The position numbers and the translations under genes were made by a program. From an uncultured Gilliamella sp. (GTDB taxonomy: Bacteria; Pseudomonadota; Gammaproteobacteria; Enterobacterales; Orbaceae): a stretch of 64,000 nucleotides of DNA. Below are positions 59,850 through 64,000 of this stretch, piece after piece (positions within the stretch are counted from its first letter, which is position 1; every line of letters begins with the position of its first letter). Under the pieces are notes generated by a model. The model ran no database searches and was not told where the DNA came from. It saw only the letters and a list, made by a program, of their open reading frames with translations. The stretch is from assembly GCA_946481345.1 (NCBI GenBank), contig CAMLMY010000001.1:1-64000 (forward strand), given 5' to 3'.

Positions 59850-61022
59850 ATGAAGTTATCAAAATGTCTGTCTATGAGTGTTTTTATGTTATCACTTGCA
59901 GGGTGTTCATTGTTTGGTGGAGAAGAAGAAATTGTCCAGATTTCACCTTCACCAAAAGTGGATAACCAATTTCCAATTCAAGAAATATGGCGAAATAGCA
60001 CAGCAGGCAATACAAATGTTTATTCATTATTGGGGCCGATTAATTACGATAATGCTATTTATGCTGCTAGCCGTAGTGGGCAAGTTAAAGCAATTGATTT
60101 ATCAACTGGCCATACTATATGGGATAAAAATTTATCACAAAGTACATTATTTAGCAGTAAAACAGCGTTATTTTCTGGCGGTGTAAGCGCTGATGATAGA
60201 TATGTTTATGTCGGTAGCGAACGTGCAGTTGTTTATGCATTAGACCGTAATGATGGTAATGTGGTTTGGGAAAAATCGGTACATGGTGAAGTACTTGCTC
60301 GTCCAGTTTCTTCTGATGATAAAGTCATAATCCATACCGCTAGTGGTAATTTACAAGCTTTGAATCGTAACACAGGTGAAGATGTATGGGATGTAGTGCT
60401 TGAAGTGCCAACACTTTCATTGAGAGGTAATTCTACACCAACTATTGCTCATGGTGCGGCTATACTTGGCGATGATACTGGTCATGTGAATGCTTACTAT
60501 CTTAATGATGGACAACTTATTTGGCAGCAACGAATATCTCAACCAAGTGGATCGACTGAAATTGACAAATTGAATGATGTTGATTCAACCCCAGTTATTG
60601 AAGGTAATTTAGCTTATGCAATTGGCTATAATGGTAATGTTGTTGCACTTGACTTAAGTAATGGTCAAATTGTGTGGCGTAAAGAAATGGGATCTACACA
60701 TAGCTTTGCGGTTGATTCACAGCAGTTATTCATTGTGGATCAAGATGACAATGTTCAAGCTGTGACTAAAAATGGTGGTGCAGTGAATTGGACTCAGACA
60801 GGTTTGTTACATCGTCAATTAACCGATCCGGTTATTTATCAAAATTACATTGTGGTTGGTGATTTCGAGGGTTATCTTTATTGGTTAAATAAAGATAATG
60901 GTGAGGTAGTTGCAAAAACACAAGTAAGTAGCAGTGGATTGATTTCGAAACCATTAGTTGTCGATAATAAAATTATTGTCCAAGCTAAAAATGGTGATAT
61001 TTACGCATTTGCAAAAAATTAA
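59850..61022 (+). CDS. bamB: Outer membrane assembly lipoprotein BamB
   Basis: The 390-residue protein has a lipoprotein signal with lipobox SLAGC (lipidation at Cys19) and an eight-bladed beta-propeller with repeated W-x-x-x-L/V and G-x-V/I-x-A-L-D motifs (for example GQVKAIDLSTGHTIWDKNL, AVVYALDRNDGNVVWEK). It belongs to the BAM complex that inserts outer-membrane barrels. It lies between yfgM and der as in E. coli (392 residues). Confidence 0.95.
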   Translation: MKLSKCLSMSVFMLSLAGCSLFGGEEEIVQISPSPKVDNQFPIQEIWRNSTAGNTNVYSLLGPINYDNAIYAASRSGQVKAIDLSTGHTIWDKNLSQSTLFSSKTALFSGGVSADDRYVYVGSERAVVYALDRNDGNVVWEKSVHGEVLARPVSSDDKVIIHTASGNLQALNRNTGEDVWDVVLEVPTLSLRGNSTPTIAHGAAILGDDTGHVNAYYLNDGQLIWQQRISQPSGSTEIDKLNDVDSTPVIEGNLAYAIGYNGNVVALDLSNGQIVWRKEMGSTHSFAVDSQQLFIVDQDDNVQAVTKNGGAVNWTQTGLLHRQLTDPVIYQNYIVVGDFEGYLYWLNKDNGEVVAKTQVSSSGLISKPLVVDNKIIVQAKNGDIYAFAKN

Positions 61023-61040
61023 GGTAATTAGAGAATAAAT

Positions 61041-62507
61041 ATGGTACCTGTTGTCGCACTAGTTGGTCGTCCGAATGTAGGAAAATCGACTCTATTTAAT
61101 CGATTAACTCGAACTCGAGACGCCTTAGTGGCTGATTTTCCTGGATTAACTCGTGATCGTAAGTATGGCCGAGCTGAAATCAAAGGGCATGAATATATAG
61201 TCATTGATACTGGTGGTATTGATGGCACTGAAGATGGGGTTGAAAGCTTTATGGCGGAACAATCCTTACAAGCAATAGAAGAAGCGGATATTGTGCTCTT
61301 TCTTGTTGATGCGAGAGCCGGTGCTATGCCTGCAGATCATGCAATTGCTAAACATCTTCGATCTCGCCAAAAAGCAACGTTTTTAGTTGCTAATAAAATT
61401 GATGGTATTGATGCAGATAGTGCAATTTCTGACTTTTATAGTTTAGGATTAGGTGATATTCATCCGATTGCAGCGAGTCATGGTCGTGGTGTCAGCGTAC
61501 TAATCGAGACAGTTTTAGATCCTGTTTTTCATTTTGAAAGTGACAAAATTGATACTTCAACAGCAGATCTTCAAAATGAGATGCTTGATGAATCTTATGA
61601 AGATTTTGAAGATGATGCAGAATCGCTGATTAATCAGCCAATAAAAGTTGCTATTGTTGGTAGACCAAATGTTGGTAAGTCAACACTAACCAATCGGATT
61701 TTAGGTGAAGAAAGGGTTGTAGTTTATGATATGCCAGGTACAACTCGTGACAGTATTTATATACCAATGACACGAGATGATCGTGAATACATCATGATTG
61801 ATACAGCTGGTGTTCGTAAGCGAGGTAAGGTAACGGAAACCGTTGAGAAATTTTCGGTTATTAAAACGTTACAAGCAATAGAAGATGCTAACGTCGTAAT
61901 TTTGGTTATTGATGCCCGAGAAGGTATTTCTGATCAAGATTTGTCTTTGCTTGGTTTTATTATTAATAGTGGGCGCTCACTGGTTATTGCTGTTAATAAG
62001 TGGGATGGATTATCACAAGATATTAAAGAACAAGTGAAAACTACGTTAGATGATCGACTCGATTTTATCGATTTTGCTCGTTTACACTTTATCTCTGCGC
62101 TTCATGGTAGTGGCGTAGGAAACCTATTTGATTCAATTCAAGAAGCATATGATTGCGCTACACGCCGTGTTAATACCGCATTATTAACTAAAATAATGCA
62201 AATGGCACAAGATGACCATCAACCACCATTGGTCAGAGGACGTCGGGTTAAATTAAAATATGCCCATGCCGGAGGTTATAATCCTCCAATTGTGGTTATT
62301 CATGGTAATCAAGTTGAAGATTTACCTGATTCTTATAAACGTTATTTAATGAACTATTTTAGACGTTCATTAAAAATTATGGGGTCGCCAATACGAATTC
62401 AATTCAAAGAAGGCGCCAATCCATTCGAAGGTCGAAAAAATAGTTTGACTGCTTCGCAACAACGTAAACGTCGTCGTTTAATGAAACATGTACGAGGTCG
62501 TAAATAA
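61041..62507 (+). CDS. der: GTPase Der (EngA)
   Basis: The 488-residue protein has two GTPase domains, with G1 motifs [12 protein letters not shown] (about 8-19) and [12 protein letters not shown] (about 209-220). An acidic linker lies between them and a KH-like C-terminal domain follows. It acts in 50S ribosome assembly. It starts 18 bases after bamB and is followed 3 bases later by yfgJ. Confidence 0.97.
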   Translation: MVPVVALVGRPNVGKSTLFNRLTRTRDALVADFPGLTRDRKYGRAEIKGHEYIVIDTGGIDGTEDGVESFMAEQSLQAIEEADIVLFLVDARAGAMPADHAIAKHLRSRQKATFLVANKIDGIDADSAISDFYSLGLGDIHPIAASHGRGVSVLIETVLDPVFHFESDKIDTSTADLQNEMLDESYEDFEDDAESLINQPIKVAIVGRPNVGKSTLTNRILGEERVVVYDMPGTTRDSIYIPMTRDDREYIMIDTAGVRKRGKVTETVEKFSVIKTLQAIEDANVVILVIDAREGISDQDLSLLGFIINSGRSLVIAVNKWDGLSQDIKEQVKTTLDDRLDFIDFARLHFISALHGSGVGNLFDSIQEAYDCATRRVNTALLTKIMQMAQDDHQPPLVRGRRVKLKYAHAGGYNPPIVVIHGNQVEDLPDSYKRYLMNYFRRSLKIMGSPIRIQFKEGANPFEGRKNSLTASQQRKRRRLMKHVRGRK

Positions 62508-62510
62508 CTT

Positions 62511-62762
62511 ATGACAGAAACAAAAATAATCGATGGTGGGCAAGAAGGTATTTGTCCTAAGTGTCATAATAGAATGAGTATTGTTTCGCCACAATATTAT
62601 GATTGTCCTCATTGCCAACAGCATTATCAAGAACAGTATATTTGCCCAATTTGCCGACAAAATGCGCAAATGGTTAAAGGCTGTGGCGCTATTAACTATA
62701 TTTGTCACACTGATGGCTTAATTTCCAGCAGTAAAGTGATATTTCATTATTTACCAGAATAG
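62511..62762 (+). CDS. yfgJ: Zinc-ribbon protein YfgJ
   Basis: The 83-residue protein has four CxxC-type knuckles (CPKC, CPHC, CPIC and Cys-Gly-Ala then Cys-His near the end), expected to bind zinc. It matches the YfgJ family (DUF1407 type) and occupies the yfgJ position after der. Its function is unknown. Confidence 0.88.
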   Translation: MTETKIIDGGQEGICPKCHNRMSIVSPQYYDCPHCQQHYQEQYICPICRQNAQMVKGCGAINYICHTDGLISSSKVIFHYLPE

Positions 62763-63446
<684 letters not shown>

Positions 63447-63456
63447 TTGCTATTAA

Positions 63457-63483
63457 GAGGGATGATAGACTTTTTCATCCCTC
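63457..63483. terminator. Hairpin between adk and the MetY-type gene
   Basis: GAGGGATGA / TCATCCCTC (9 bp) surrounds a 9-base loop between convergent genes. T runs are weak on both strands. Confidence 0.65.
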
Positions 63484-63498
63484 ATCTTAACCAATCAA

Positions 63499-64000
63499 TT
63501 ATTTCGCTAAGTTAAGCGCTTGTTCTAAATCAGCAATAATATCATCAATATGTTCAATACCAATTGAGAGGCGTATCATTTCTTGACTTACTCCAGCCTT
63601 TTGCAATTCCTCATCATTAAGTTGTCGATGGGTAGTTGATGCTGGATGACAAGCTAATGAACGGGTATCACCGATATTAACTAAACGGATAATCAATTTT
63701 AAAGCATCGATAAATTTGGCTCCAGCTTGTTTACCTCCTTTGATACCAAAGGATAAAATACCAGCAGGTAAACCATTGTCCATCTGTTTTACCGCTAAAT
63801 GATGCTCAGGATGATTAGCCAGACCTGCATAATTGACCCATTCAACTTGAGGATGTGAAGCCAAATAATTGGCTACTTTAATCGTATTCTGGCAGTGTCG
63901 CTCAATGCGTAAAGAGAGTGTTTCAAGACCTTGTAGTAATAAAAAAGTATTAAATGGTGATAAAGCTGCTCCCATGTTACGCAGTGGTATTACTCGGCAA
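63499..64000 (-). CDS. metY: O-acetylhomoserine sulfhydrylase-type PLP enzyme, C-terminal part
   Basis: The frame on the minus strand runs from 64000 (window edge) to the stop at 63499, so about 166 C-terminal residues are seen and the methionine at 63975 is internal. MGAALSPFNTFLLLQGLETLSLRIERH and VNIGDTRSLACHPASTTHRQLNDEE are typical of the Cys/Met metabolism PLP family. RLSIGIEHIDDIIADLEQAL follows near the C-terminus. The pattern favours MetY (O-acetylhomoserine aminocarboxypropyltransferase) over MetB. The PLP lysine lies outside the window. Confidence 0.85.
   Translation of the reverse strand, partial: CRVIPLRNMGAALSPFNTFLLLQGLETLSLRIERHCQNTIKVANYLASHPQVEWVNYAGLANHPEHHLAVKQMDNGLPAGILSFGIKGGKQAGAKFIDALKLIIRLVNIGDTRSLACHPASTTHRQLNDEELQKAGVSQEMIRLSIGIEHIDDIIADLEQALNLAK

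Overview
The window is AT-rich chromosomal DNA (about one third G+C by eye) of a gammaproteobacterium. Gene order is enterobacterial in many blocks: spc and alpha ribosomal operons, rplU-rpmA-yhbE-obgE, tyrS-pdxY, rodZ-ispG-hisS-yfgM-bamB-der-yfgJ, nirBDC-cysG and yddB-yddA-pqqL. Base composition is far below that of Enterobacterales, and TehB has the long Haemophilus-type architecture. An insect-gut Orbaceae member (Gilliamella/Frischella/Orbus type) fits best; this is inference, not proof. I saw no tRNA or rRNA gene, insertion sequence, prophage or CRISPR array.

Layout. 1-6545: end of the spc operon (rplF to rpmJ) and the whole alpha operon (rpsM, rpsK, rpsD, rpoA, rplQ), with the S4-binding leader conserved before rpsM. 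6707-7576: a drug/metabolite transporter gene broken by two in-frame TGA codons. 7610-11059: slyX, radC, slyD, ppnP, fabI. 11291-18362: pqqL, yddA and yddB, a protease-associated TonB-dependent import system with Fur and CRP sites upstream. 18581-24848: tehB, fmt, a small membrane protein, an SLC13-type permease and poxB. 24954-29019: edd and gntK for gluconate (with a GntR-like operator and a CRP site), then agp. 29248-35052: an aga-type cluster for amino-sugar uptake and catabolism (mannose-family PTS, deacetylase, deaminase, DeoR regulator). 35455-38304: a MarR-controlled HlyD/ABC-2 export pair. 38585-43712: nirBDC-cysG for NADH-dependent nitrite reduction and siroheme. 43850-47552: a DUF4272 protein and NarXL. 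47785-50591: rplU, rpmA, yhbE, obgE. 50804-50901: an unmistakable RyhB small RNA. 50928-64000: smrB, nth, putP, tyrS, pdxY, a short rodZ, ispG, hisS, yfgM, bamB, der, yfgJ, adk and the C-terminal end of a MetY-type enzyme.

How it works together. Several blocks point to a host-associated, facultatively anaerobic sugar user. Entner-Doudoroff entry from gluconate, GalNAc-type PTS uptake and sugar-phosphate hydrolysis all carry CRP-like sites or catabolic regulators. NarXL and the nirBDC-cysG block handle nitrate/nitrite. Iron control is visible twice, at yddB and at ryhB. Most of the window is ordinary core genome. The items most worth following are RyhB, the matched SlyA-like operators around marR/hlyD, the 27-bp palindrome over the tehB promoter, the doubly interrupted transporter and the shortened RodZ. 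I did not find a clearly new multi-gene system.
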